Assembly: GCA_028293425.1 (NCBI GenBank)
Contig: JAQGOV010000250.1
Span: forward strand, 1 to 35,629
Origin: Verrucomicrobiales bacterium
GTDB taxonomy: Bacteria; Verrucomicrobiota; Verrucomicrobiia; Limisphaerales; JAQGOV01
DNA: 35,629 nucleotides
Direction: 5' to 3'
Each line of letters begins with the position of its first letter. Within the stretch, counting starts at the first letter, position 1. Made by a program: the position numbers and the translations under genes. The notes beneath the pieces were generated by a model. It was not told where the DNA came from. It worked only from the letters and a program-made list of their open reading frames with translations, and ran no database searches. This document shows, piece by piece, positions 19,552 through 27,756 of the stretch.

Positions 19552-20442
19552 ATGAATGTGGCATTTATTGGCTTGGGCAACATGGGATCGGCCATAGCTC
19601 GCAATCTGATCGGAGCAGGACATGCACTGACGGTTTATAACCGGACGCGGAGCCGTGCTGAGGCGCTGGAATCACTGGGTGCAAAAGTTGCCGCCACCCC
19701 GGCCGAAGCTGCTGCCAATGCGGAAGCCCTCTTCACCATGCTGGCGGACGACCGAGCTGTAGAGGCGGTCATGTTTGCGCCGGGCAACGCCATTCAGGGT
19801 CTCCGTGCCGGCGCCATCCATGTTTCCATGAGCACGATCAGCGTGGCCCTGTCAGGGCGCCTGGCGGAGGCTCACCGCGAGCGGGAGCAGCACTATGTTG
19901 CCGCAACGGTCTTCGGCCGGCCTGATGCTGCCGCGGCGGCAAAGCTGTTTGTCGTGGTTGCGGGCCCGCCCGAACAGATCCAGTTTTGCCAACCACTTTT
20001 CGACGCAGTAGGACAGAGGACCTTCGTGGTTGCCGAAGACGCCCCGGCAGCCAACGTAATCAAGCTGGCTGGGAATTTTCTAATCTCGGCCACCATCGAA
20101 GGACTGGCGGAAGCCATTGCACTCGTCCGGAAACACGGAATCGACCAGAATGCATTTCTGGATTTCCTGAAGGGATCATTCTTTTCCGCGCCAGTCTATC
20201 GGAATTATTTAAGCATGCTCGCGGCGGACAAATTTGAACCCGCGGGGTTCAAATTGCCGCTGGGCTTTAAGGACAACCGTCTGCTGCTCTCCGCTGCAGA
20301 GGCGGTCGCGGTCCCTATGCCGTTAGCAAGCTTGGTGCATGACCGGTTTGTGGCTGCGATGGCTCAGGGATTGAGCGAATCCGATTGGGCTGCCATCGGC
20401 CGCATTACATACCGAGATGCGGGCCTCAAGAGGGATACCTAA
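19552..20442 (+). CDS. NAD(P)-dependent oxidoreductase, beta-hydroxyacid dehydrogenase/GLYR family
   Basis: The 296-residue cytoplasmic enzyme of the 6-phosphogluconate dehydrogenase-like superfamily would reduce a small aldehyde or keto acid, or oxidise a 3-hydroxy acid. The Rossmann motif FIGLGNMG is at 6-13. NRTRSRA after the second strand (30-36) suggests NADPH preference. SMSTIS (92-97) carries the substrate serine. The helix NVIKLAGNFL carries the catalytic Lys171 and Asn175. The usual DAPVSGG block is replaced by AATVFGRPDAA (118-128), as seen in some glyoxylate/succinic-semialdehyde-reductase-like relatives. A GAAAGGAG Shine-Dalgarno supports ATG 19552. The molybdopterin enzyme gene follows on the same strand after about 86 bases. 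Confidence 0.9.
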   Translation: MNVAFIGLGNMGSAIARNLIGAGHALTVYNRTRSRAEALESLGAKVAATPAEAAANAEALFTMLADDRAVEAVMFAPGNAIQGLRAGAIHVSMSTISVALSGRLAEAHREREQHYVAATVFGRPDAAAAAKLFVVVAGPPEQIQFCQPLFDAVGQRTFVVAEDAPAANVIKLAGNFLISATIEGLAEAIALVRKHGIDQNAFLDFLKGSFFSAPVYRNYLSMLAADKFEPAGFKLPLGFKDNRLLLSAAEAVAVPMPLASLVHDRFVAAMAQGLSESDWAAIGRITYRDAGLKRDT

Positions 20443-20528
20443 GTCCACGTTGCGGTGGGCCCGACCATTTGTTTGGTCTTCAACCAATTGCCCTGGCCAT
20501 GGCCACGGCCCAAAACTTAAAAAACGAT

Positions 20529-22991
20529 ATGGAAAACAGTCCTCACGATGACGACCCAGCTGGGGAAAACCGGGTTGATGCGCAACACTGGCCGAAAACC
20601 AATCAAGCGCAACAAACCGAAGCCGACAGGCTGGAGATGTTGAGGACCTGCGACAAGAACGCAGCAGGCGACCTTGAATTACGCCGGGCGCAGCCTCCTG
20701 AAGAAAAACGAAAAGTCAGGATCGGCCATTCGTCCGAAGCTGCCGCAGGGATCCCGGCCATTCTTAGGACCGCGCAGTATAGCTTGGAACAAATGGGCGT
20801 GAAACACACATTCAAAACGCTTCTCAACATCAATCAAAAGGATGGCTTTGACTGTCAAAGCTGTGCCTGGCCGAGCCCGGACGGGAAACGTCACATCGCG
20901 GAATTCTGCGAAAACGGGGCCAAGGCCGCCGCGTCGGAAGCAACGACCCGCAGGGTCACGCCGGAGTTTTTTCAAAAATGGTCGATTGATGAACTAGCTG
21001 ACCAAACAGATCATTGGCTCAATGAGCAAGGGCGTTTGACCCATCCCATGGTTCTGCGGCCGGGGCGGCGCCATTATGAGCCCATCAGTTGGGGTGAGGC
21101 TTTCGCGCTCATCGCCGTGGAACTGAACCGGCTCAATTCGCCGGACGAGGCCGCCTTCTACACTTCGGGCCGCACGAGCAACGAAGCAGCGTTTCTCTAC
21201 CAGCTTTTTGTCCGCCAATTTGGGACGAACAATCTGCCGGACTGTTCGAACATGTGCCATGAATCCTCGGGCACCGGGCTGGTGGAGAGCATTGGCGTGG
21301 GAAAGTCCACAGTGACCTTTGGTGATTTTTCCCAAACTGACCTAATCTTCATCATCGGCCAAAACCCGGGCACCAACCATCCACGGATGTTGACGACGCT
21401 CCAGAACGCAAAGCGTCACGGCGCGAAGATCATTGCAATCAATCCATTGCCGGAAGTTGGTTTAATGCGAGTCAAGAATCCCAACCCCCAGGAATATCCC
21501 AATCCACTAGCCTATCCCGTTGACCTTCTGGGAAAAGGCTTCAAGCTCGCCGATCTTTTCCTGCAAGTGCGCGTCAACGGCGACGTGGCGGTTCTTAAAG
21601 GCATCATGAAGGCAATATTGGAAGAAGAGGACCGGCGGCCGGGCCAAGTTCTGGACCATGGGTTTATCAAGCAGCATACGGCTGGATTTGAAGGCTTTGC
21701 CGATGACCTAAGGCGCACGAGCTGGGAGGAGATTGTGGAGCAAAGCGGAGTTTCAAAAGTGCAGATTGACGAGGCGGGTCAATCGATGGCAACCGCAAAA
21801 CGTATGATTGGTTGCTGGGCCATGGGGCTGACCCAACACAAGAACGGGGTTGATAATGTCGAGGCCGCCATCAACCTGCTGCTGCTAGGCGGCCACATGG
21901 GAAGGCCTGGGGCGGGGGCTTGCTGTGTGCGCGGGCATTCGAATGTGCAAGGTGACCGGACCATGGGCATCTGGGAGCGGATGCCGCAAGGATTTCTCGA
22001 TGCGCTGGGACGTGAATTCAACTTTACACCGCCGTCCAAGCACGGCTGCGATACTGTAGATACGATCAAGGCAATGCACCAGCGGGCGATTAAAGTATTC
22101 TTTGCTATGGGTGGGAACTTTCTCTCCGCCACACCGGACACCTGTTACACCGCCGAAGCATTGCGCCGCTGCCGCCTCACGGCGCACGTCTCAATAAAAC
22201 TGAACCGTGCGCACCTGGTTACTGCAGAACAGGCGCTGATCCTGCCATGCCTTGGCCGGTCGGAGAAGGACCGACAAGTCACAGGCGAGCAGTTCGTGAC
22301 GGTTGAGGATGCCCTGAATGTGATCAATTCCTCGCGCGGGGTAATTGAGCCCGCCTCATCCCATCTTTTGAGTGAGCCGGCCATAGTGGCCGGATTGGCG
22401 AAAGCCACCCTAGGGAGGCGAAGCACCGTGGACTGGGGTGCACTGGTGTCGGATTACGACCGCATCCGTGAGCATATTTCGCACGTGATTCCCGGCTTTG
22501 AGGATTTCAATCGGCGAATCCGCAGCGATATTTTTTACCTGCCCAATGCGGCGCGCAACCGTGTGTTCAAAACGAGAACAGGAAAGGCGAATTTTATCGT
22601 GCACAGGATTCCGCGCCACGATCTCAAGCCGGGCGAGTTTCTGATGACTACGATCCGAAGCCATGATCAATTCAACACAACCATTTATGGGCTGAATGAC
22701 CGTTATCGCGGAGTATATGGCGGACGGCGAGTGATTTTTCTCAATCCGGAAGATCTCAAGGAGGCTGGGTTGAAAGCGGGACAAATCGTTGATCTCATCA
22801 GCCATTTCGAAGACGAGGAACGAGTCGCGTGCCGTTTTCAAGTTGTACCCTATGATATCCCGAGGCGATGTGCGGCGACCTATTACCCGGAAGCGAACGT
22901 TCTAGTACCAATCGGGAATGTGGCCGAGAAAAGCAACACTCCCGTTTACAAGTCGGTTCGTATTAGTCTGAGGCATCTACACGGCGCCTGA
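20529..22991 (+). CDS. FdhF/YdeP-like molybdopterin oxidoreductase
   Basis: The approximately 820-residue protein belongs to the formate-dehydrogenase-alpha-like Mo/W-bis-MGD family, YdeP branch. ATG 20529 is chosen because earlier in-frame ATGs (20499, 20385) lie in non-conserved sequence or inside the previous gene; ATG 20634 is also possible. After a charged extension of about 70 residues come GFDCQSCAWP (Cys109, Cys112) and EFCENGAKA (Cys127). The branch signature DCSNMCHESSG (Cys243, His244) lies at the Mo site, and IGQNPGTNHPRML follows. The C-terminal cofactor-binding part includes TIRSHDQFNTTIYG and ATYYPEANVLVP. Only three N-terminal cysteines are seen where a 4Fe-4S cluster needs four. 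No FdhD homologue is in the window. Physiological substrate is unknown; YdeP has been linked to acid resistance and formate-like chemistry. Confidence 0.85.
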   Translation: MENSPHDDDPAGENRVDAQHWPKTNQAQQTEADRLEMLRTCDKNAAGDLELRRAQPPEEKRKVRIGHSSEAAAGIPAILRTAQYSLEQMGVKHTFKTLLNINQKDGFDCQSCAWPSPDGKRHIAEFCENGAKAAASEATTRRVTPEFFQKWSIDELADQTDHWLNEQGRLTHPMVLRPGRRHYEPISWGEAFALIAVELNRLNSPDEAAFYTSGRTSNEAAFLYQLFVRQFGTNNLPDCSNMCHESSGTGLVESIGVGKSTVTFGDFSQTDLIFIIGQNPGTNHPRMLTTLQNAKRHGAKIIAINPLPEVGLMRVKNPNPQEYPNPLAYPVDLLGKGFKLADLFLQVRVNGDVAVLKGIMKAILEEEDRRPGQVLDHGFIKQHTAGFEGFADDLRRTSWEEIVEQSGVSKVQIDEAGQSMATAKRMIGCWAMGLTQHKNGVDNVEAAINLLLLGGHMGRPGAGACCVRGHSNVQGDRTMGIWERMPQGFLDALGREFNFTPPSKHGCDTVDTIKAMHQRAIKVFFAMGGNFLSATPDTCYTAEALRRCRLTAHVSIKLNRAHLVTAEQALILPCLGRSEKDRQVTGEQFVTVEDALNVINSSRGVIEPASSHLLSEPAIVAGLAKATLGRRSTVDWGALVSDYDRIREHISHVIPGFEDFNRRIRSDIFYLPNAARNRVFKTRTGKANFIVHRIPRHDLKPGEFLMTTIRSHDQFNTTIYGLNDRYRGVYGGRRVIFLNPEDLKEAGLKAGQIVDLISHFEDEERVACRFQVVPYDIPRRCAATYYPEANVLVPIGNVAEKSNTPVYKSVRISLRHLHGA

Positions 22992-23116
22992 TGAAGACCA
23001 AACCCAGGAGGAGAGAAGCTTGCATCTTCCTTCATTCGATTACGACACCTGGGACCCTTCCAATTACGCCGTTTGCAGATTTGACGGAAGGAGGGACTTC
23101 GACGGGGTGCATGCCA

Positions 23117-23263
23117 TCAAAGCCTTTGCGGTGGGCCCAGGTTGTCGAAAGCAAAGATTCTGTGTTCTGATGTTTCGTTGCTGGCGCAACCCACCAACCC
23201 GATTGCAACAATAGCCAAGGTCAGCAACAACAGGTGCTCTGCAATTCGTTGGCTTTGGTTCAT
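23117..23263 (-). pseudogene. Truncated paralogue of the adjacent lipoprotein gene
   Basis: A 48-codon frame starts at ATG 23263 and stops at 23117. Its first ~28 residues parallel the intact lipoprotein at 23349-23795: MNQSQRIAEHLLLLTLAIVA against MKNSKRIVAYLFLLTLTVAA, then GLVGCAS against GLWGCAS, so the lipobox cysteine is kept. The DNA remains similar through the segment equivalent to TKHQNTES, then diverges. The body of the protein is missing, so this is a tandem duplicate truncated just after the signal peptide. A tiny secreted lipopeptide cannot be excluded. Confidence 0.7.
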
Positions 23264-23348
23264 AACAATAGTTCTAATTAATTGTGGATTGTTTTATTGC
23301 TGCCTCGGAATGCTCATAATAATCGGCATTGCTGGCAACGCAGGCTCC

Positions 23349-23795
23349 TCACCGCCTTGGTCGTGGTCCTGGGGAGAGTCGCCGGCCTTCGATTTCCGGA
23401 GTGCCCCAGTAGCCCCAGTAGTCCCAATTCGCCGCAGCATCTTGATTCATCTGGGCTGCTGCTAATTGTTCATCGGCTAGCTTCTGCTGCTGGCCGAGTT
23501 GTTTATAACGCTGATACTCGTTCTCGCCCCCCATATAGACCACCCCGGCTTTCTTGTCCGCGTAGGCATAGACAACTTTTCCGTTGGATTCATTGCGTTG
23601 AAGCTTGTAGGGCGGCAAGGCAGCGTAGCATGCCTGTTGTTGAGGGGTGGAGGGAGTCACCGTGTGGAATCCGGCTGTCGAAAGCAGAGATTCTGTGTTC
23701 TGATGCTTCGTGCTGGCGCAACCCCATAAACCAAGCGCGGCAACCGTCAGGGTCAGGAGAAAGAGATAAGCCACAATGCGTTTGCTATTTTTCAT
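23349..23795 (-). CDS. Small lipoprotein of a verrucomicrobial type, function unknown
   Basis: The 148-residue protein has a lipoprotein signal peptide (LFLLTLTVAALGLWGC), giving lipidation at Cys26. The mature part contains LLSTAGFHTVTPSTPQQQ (about 36-53), PYKLQRNESNGKVVYAYADKK, VYMGGENEYQRYKQLGQQQ and LADEQLAAAQMNQDAA, followed by an aromatic WDYWGYWG tail. I recognise this as a conserved lipoprotein style from Verrucomicrobiota but know no function. The C-terminus after YWG (PEIEGRRLSPGPRPRR) looks unusual compared with the short aromatic ending I expect, possibly because of a late frameshift. A truncated paralogue lies just downstream at 23117-23263. Confidence 0.75.
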   Translation of the reverse strand: MKNSKRIVAYLFLLTLTVAALGLWGCASTKHQNTESLLSTAGFHTVTPSTPQQQACYAALPPYKLQRNESNGKVVYAYADKKAGVVYMGGENEYQRYKQLGQQQKLADEQLAAAQMNQDAAANWDYWGYWGTPEIEGRRLSPGPRPRR

Positions 23796-23949
23796 AAGCG
23801 TAGATTAAGAAATGCATCAACCAATGATACTGTACCCTTTCAAGAGTCGGCGCTAGAATATCGTTATAAGGTGAAATTCCGATTGGGTGTAGGGTAAAAG
23901 CGATTTGGGCCAAACTGCCCCCGATGCCTGCAGGCAGAAAATTAGGTGC

Positions 23950-25374
23950 TTAGTAGGTGAAGGTGAACGCAGTATAGGCGAAATCAATGTCACTGTGGGG
24001 GCCAGTAGACGCAATAAAAGCGCCGTGGAAAAAGTGGCTGTAACCCGCGTAAGCGCTGAGATAACGGTCAAGCTGCCAAGTCAGCTGCAAGTCAATTTCT
24101 CCGCCGATGGCGCGGGCATCACTCCCACCGCTGGTTCTCAGGATGCTTCCTGATGAAGTATAGACGGCATCCTGATTGCTCTCGCGCCAAAACTGGCGAT
24201 ACTCTGTGAGCAACTCCAGCCGTTGTGCGCCGGGTTTATTTTCCAATAAAGTCAGGTGGAGCCCAGGATGCACATCGATTATGTTTTGCCGGCCTATGGC
24301 GTCTATGATACCGAACGCGTCGTGTGCGGAGGGAAAAAGCTGGTCAAAGGTGTCACCCGGGTTGTTGAGCCGTCCCCCGCTGGCGATGTCGAAGCCAAGA
24401 AACGTCCGGGGCTTGAATGCCACATTTTCGAGCGTGTATCCACCAATTGCCGCAATGGAAAGCGCTCGTATTGACTTGTTGTTGAAACGTCCAAACTGAA
24501 AGTCGGTCTCGAGATCAAAATCAAACGGCTTGGGATTGCCCGAGAACCGGGTGCCCAAAGTGTAACGATTTCCTCTCGCGGTGGTCTGGTTGAAAGTAAT
24601 GCTCTGACGGTCGACATACAAGGCGTACATCTCCAACTTTGTATTCGCCTTTGCCCAAGTACCGGGAACCTTCCATGTGTTATAAATGCCTGCGATGAAG
24701 GTTTCAGGAACATCATCGTCGAACTTGTGTGGCAGCACCCGCACGGGCTGTGCATAAAATACGTCCAGGGTGTTCCCCGGCGAGGCCAGAGTTCCGCGGA
24801 CCCCATCGAAAGTTCGGCGGACATTCGTCCAATCGGACACCCCCAGCAGACGCTCAGCGCCAAAAACGATAACCTGTCTGCCGCCGCGAACGGCGAAACT
24901 CGTATCCTCAGGGAAGGGGAATTTGAGGTCAAGAAATGCCTGGTGAAGATCAAGTTCGTCAACGTCACTTGGACGTGGCGGGCCGGCGCGACCTTGCTCC
25001 GTGGCACTGATTCCTTCGGTGAATACTCGGATTACCTGGCCGAGGCGCAAGTCTGCATTGGCCATTGCCCGGAGCAGGTTGTATCCGGATTTATCCAGGG
25101 GTTCGGTGCCAAACAAATCGTTCGGGAAGTTTTCGTATCGAGCGCGTAGTTGTCCGCCCAAGGTGATATACGAGTCGGTCCGAGCGCCTAGCGGGATATA
25201 CTTGATTCGGTCAAAGGTATTGGTGCGAGCCGCAGGATTTCCAAGATAGCTGTAATCCTCATCGTAACGAAGAGCGGTGAACGACGGCGGAACATTGTCC
25301 TCAGCCTGGAGGGCGTTCCAAAATGGAAGGACCAATGAGCTGGCCGAAACGACCTGGAGGAAAGTTTTTTTCAG
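23950..25374 (-). CDS. Alginate-export-type outer-membrane beta-barrel (AlgE-like), probable CTG start
   Basis: The approximately 474-residue outer-membrane porin-like protein has alternating beta strands typical of the alginate export family: YITLGGQLRARYENF (about 70-85), SFAVRGGRQVIVFG, and TFDGVRG. The C-terminal strands are LSAYAGYSHFFHGAF and DFAYTAFTFTY, ending in an aromatic residue. A TTG at 25335 gives 461 residues but cuts through a signal peptide: extending upstream gives LKKTFLQVVSASSLVLPFW and NALQAED, with cleavage after ALQA. The only start-like codon there is CTG 25374, seven bases after AAAAAAGGA, and a stop at 25455 closes the frame. Family members usually export polysaccharide or admit anions. 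It has no operon partners. Confidence 0.85.
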   Translation of the reverse strand: MKKTFLQVVSASSLVLPFWNALQAEDNVPPSFTALRYDEDYSYLGNPAARTNTFDRIKYIPLGARTDSYITLGGQLRARYENFPNDLFGTEPLDKSGYNLLRAMANADLRLGQVIRVFTEGISATEQGRAGPPRPSDVDELDLHQAFLDLKFPFPEDTSFAVRGGRQVIVFGAERLLGVSDWTNVRRTFDGVRGTLASPGNTLDVFYAQPVRVLPHKFDDDVPETFIAGIYNTWKVPGTWAKANTKLEMYALYVDRQSITFNQTTARGNRYTLGTRFSGNPKPFDFDLETDFQFGRFNNKSIRALSIAAIGGYTLENVAFKPRTFLGFDIASGGRLNNPGDTFDQLFPSAHDAFGIIDAIGRQNIIDVHPGLHLTLLENKPGAQRLELLTEYRQFWRESNQDAVYTSSGSILRTSGGSDARAIGGEIDLQLTWQLDRYLSAYAGYSHFFHGAFIASTGPHSDIDFAYTAFTFTY

Positions 25375-25583
25375 ACTTCGTTCCTTTTTTTGCTGGTTGG
25401 AGTGCGAAAGTATTCGGTGCGGGCAAAAATTGGAAGTCAGGTATCCACGTAGTTAGTCAAAAAGCCGGTTTTACGAATAAATGGGAGACTGAAGGAGTGC
25501 GCTGTTGGATTGCGAAGAGGAGATAAATTAGAGACCAACACAATTAACGGGTAAGAAGTAACGCCCATGAAGCAGAAAAGGTT

Positions 25584-25756
25584 ATGAACAAATCCATCAC
25601 CCAAAAACCCAAACAATCACAAATCTCAAATCTGCCTCAATCCGATCGTGGCAATGAAGGATCATCGGACCGAGAACCCCCTTACGCGACGCCCAGAATC
25701 CCGACGCCATCGTATCGCCTTCCACGGACCTTGGCACGCTAGGAAACCTGAGCTAG
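25584..25756 (+). pseudogene. 5' fragment of an oxalate-decarboxylase-like bicupin gene
   Basis: ATG 25584 begins MNKSITQKPKQSQ, similar to the start of the intact bicupin at 29651 (MNTKTQSNPRAQS). After a small deletion near 25655, the frame shifts. The continuing frame reads IGPRTPLRDAQNPDAIVSPS and TDLGTLGNLS, which corresponds to residues 29-57 of the intact gene (IGPRNPAREAENRDVILSPS, TDHGSLANM). It then meets a TAG at 25754 and similarity ends. Both cupin domains are absent. The upstream sequence (AGAGGAG, then CCCATGAAGCA) weakly resembles the leader of the intact gene. The sulfite-oxidase-like gene begins 125 bases later. Confidence 0.72.
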
Positions 25757-25880
25757 AATTCGTGGTCACCGACGTGACAATCGCAGGAGCAGCGGCGATG
25801 GTTCCTGGGAGCGCCACCCGAAGGAAACGGCCGCAGGCTGAAACAGGTCCCCATGCAACCATGATTGGGAAAGGAGAGAT

Positions 25881-26948
25881 ATGAAAGATCGCCAGCTACG
25901 TGCCGGCAAAATTCTTCGGAGTGCAGAGCCACTCAATCTCGAGATGCCGTTCGAAAAGCTCGGGAGTTTCATCACGCCGACGGGGTTGTTTTTTGTGCGG
26001 ATGCATCACGCAATCCCGAAGATCGACAAGTCCAAATGGCGATTGCGGGTTGATGGCGAAGTCGAAAGCGCTTTCGAAATTACGTTCGACGAGTTGATCG
26101 AAATCGAATCGAAAAAGGTTTTGGCGTTGCTAGAGTGCGCCGGCAACACGCGAAGTGTTCTTGAGCCCAAAGTGGCAGGAGTGCAGTGGGGCCTGGGCGC
26201 GGTCGGAAATGCACATTGGACCGGAGTTCCATTGTCAACCCTGCTTGAACGTGCCGGCGTGAAGCAGACTGCGCGTGAAGTGGTTCTTGAAGGCGCCGAT
26301 GAGGGGCCCGCCGAAGATGTGCGAGGACCGCGCGGCAACGTGCGATTTGCACGGAGCGTTCCACTGGCGAAGGCGCGTGAGGATGTGTTGCTCGCATACA
26401 AAATGAATGACGTCGACCTTCCAGGGGAACATGGATTTCCTGTGCGGGCGATTGTGCCTGGGTGGTACGGGGTTGCGTCCGTCAAATGGTTGCAGCGCAT
26501 CACGGTGATTGATCGACCGTTCTACGGATATTACCAAACAATGGATTACGCGTTCTGGAAGCGTGGCAACGGCCAACCTGAGCTCGAAGCCCTGCGCGAA
26601 ATGCAGATCAAAGCCGAGATCGCGCAACCAACCGATGGCGAGGTACTCCCGGTAAATTCAAAAGTGCGTGTCCATGGTGCTGCGTGGACCGGGGAGGGGG
26701 AGGTCACAAAAGTCGAGCTTAGCCTCGACGGCGGCGCGACTTGGAATGAAACGAAGCTCGGCGAGACAGAACCGAACGCCTGGCGACTTTGGGAATTCGA
26801 TTGGCGGACGCCCACAACGGCAGGAAAGCGAACCCTCATTGCTCGAGCGACTGATTCCAGTGGCCGCATCCAACCCGCCAGGCACGATCCCGATCGCGGC
26901 AGTTACATGATTAATCAACTCCTTCCGATTGACGTCCAAGTTCGTTAG
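25881..26948 (+). CDS. Sulfite-oxidase-family molybdenum enzyme (haem-free, cytoplasmic)
   Basis: The 355-residue oxidoreductase has the molybdopterin-binding SUOX fold (about 30-215) followed by the Mo-cofactor dimerisation domain (about 235-350). The Mo-ligating cysteine is Cys86 in LLECAGNTRS. Other conserved blocks are VQWGLGAVGNAHWTGVPL, GPRGNVRFARSVPL, VRAIVPGWYGVASVKWL and the beta-rich VHGAAWTGEGEV, ELSLDGGATW, and QPARHDPDRGSY. It lacks a haem domain and a Tat signal, so it is probably cytoplasmic, unlike most bacterial SorA/MsrP relatives. Sulfite oxidation or sulfoxide reduction is possible. AAAGGAGAG gives strong support to ATG 25881. It is flanked by gene remnants on both sides. 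Confidence 0.92.
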   Translation: MKDRQLRAGKILRSAEPLNLEMPFEKLGSFITPTGLFFVRMHHAIPKIDKSKWRLRVDGEVESAFEITFDELIEIESKKVLALLECAGNTRSVLEPKVAGVQWGLGAVGNAHWTGVPLSTLLERAGVKQTAREVVLEGADEGPAEDVRGPRGNVRFARSVPLAKAREDVLLAYKMNDVDLPGEHGFPVRAIVPGWYGVASVKWLQRITVIDRPFYGYYQTMDYAFWKRGNGQPELEALREMQIKAEIAQPTDGEVLPVNSKVRVHGAAWTGEGEVTKVELSLDGGATWNETKLGETEPNAWRLWEFDWRTPTTAGKRTLIARATDSSGRIQPARHDPDRGSYMINQLLPIDVQVR

Positions 26949-27078
26949 GCCCGATGTCGAGCTGGTTGAGCTTCGCCGCCGTGATGCGTTAGCAGCAATC
27001 TGAGCAGTGGCCTAATCGAGCCGTGCGATTTAAATAGGCAAACGGACTGGTAACAAACATCCAATCGAGTTGATCTAG

Positions 27079-27198
27079 ATTTTCACCGATTCGCTCGTGC
27101 CGATCTTTGTGGGCCTGCTGCTTGGATATGTAGCAGGCCTGCGTAGGATTATCGGTAACAAGGATTTGAAGGGCCTCATGACCTTCGCACTTCCTTGT
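27079..27198 (+). pseudogene. N-terminal remnant of an AEC (auxin efflux carrier) family transporter
   Basis: The frame reads IFTDSLVPIFVGLLLGYVAG, then LRRIIGNKDLKGLMTFALPC (27079-27198), matching TM1, the first loop and the start of TM2 of AEC/malonate-type transporters. It is preceded by an in-frame TAG (27076) and has no ATG at the expected start. Past ALPC the sequence loses transporter character and runs into the upstream region of the PPC gene. About 40 of some 310 residues survive. Confidence 0.7.
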
Positions 27199-27253
27199 AC
27201 GGCAGGCGAATATGTAGCGCCACCGGAAGCCGTCCGAGGGCAAAGCTCCCAGG

Positions 27254-27697
27254 ATGCGGGTTCAATTGCTGAACCCTGGGGAAATGACGAAACAATATGC
27301 GATCATCTTCTACCACGGAGACGAGGCATTTTCCGGACTGGCGGAATTTGCGGAGAAGTATCACGTTACGAGCGAGGATTTCACCGCTATGGGAGCGGTG
27401 AACGGAGCAACACTGGGTTGGTTTGATCCCCGGCGCAAAATGTATAAGAAGATTCCCATCCGCGGTCAGCACGGGGTGATTGGGATGAACGGTGACATCG
27501 CGCTGTGTCAAGGAAAGCACGGGGTCCATACACACATGATGGTGTGGGAATCTGACGGAACAATGCGCGGCGGTCATATTCTCGCTGCGTGTGTATCGCC
27601 GACGCTCGAAGTAACGGTCACTGTCGATCCGGTGGCGATGCAGAAGCGTTTTGATCCGGATACGGATCTGACGTTGATTGATCCTGCTTTGAAGTAG
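27254..27697 (+). CDS. PPC/DUF296 domain protein
   Basis: The 147-residue single-domain protein is of the plant-and-prokaryote-conserved (PPC, DUF296) family. Typical blocks are YAIIFYHGDEAFSGLAEFA (15-33), FTAMGAVNGATLGWFD (43-58), GVIGMNGDIAL and the histidine motif VHTHMMVW with RGGHIL, placing His92, His94 and His108 at the presumed metal site. It ends FDPDTDLTLIDP. Prokaryotic members are trimeric and often annotated as DNA-binding, though that is poorly tested. ATG 27254 is chosen because MRVQLLNPGE fits the family N-terminus; ATG 27284 is an alternative. The second, frameshifted PPC copy starts 60 bases downstream. Confidence 0.88.
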   Translation: MRVQLLNPGEMTKQYAIIFYHGDEAFSGLAEFAEKYHVTSEDFTAMGAVNGATLGWFDPRRKMYKKIPIRGQHGVIGMNGDIALCQGKHGVHTHMMVWESDGTMRGGHILAACVSPTLEVTVTVDPVAMQKRFDPDTDLTLIDPALK

Positions 27698-27756
27698 GAG
27701 CCTCGCAGCTCTCTTTTGGTCTGTAGTCTGAGCTGGGTTTAAGTGAAAGAACCAAT

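Noticed and set aside
20385-20528. Upstream in-frame start for the molybdopterin enzyme inside the dehydrogenase gene
   Set aside because: The extra residues overlap a well-supported gene and carry no family sequence; ATG 20529 is more sensible.
23904-23936. Palindromes after the alginate-export gene as a terminator
   Set aside because: A 12-bp palindrome (23925-23936) exists but no T-tract follows on the minus strand, so an intrinsic terminator is not supported.
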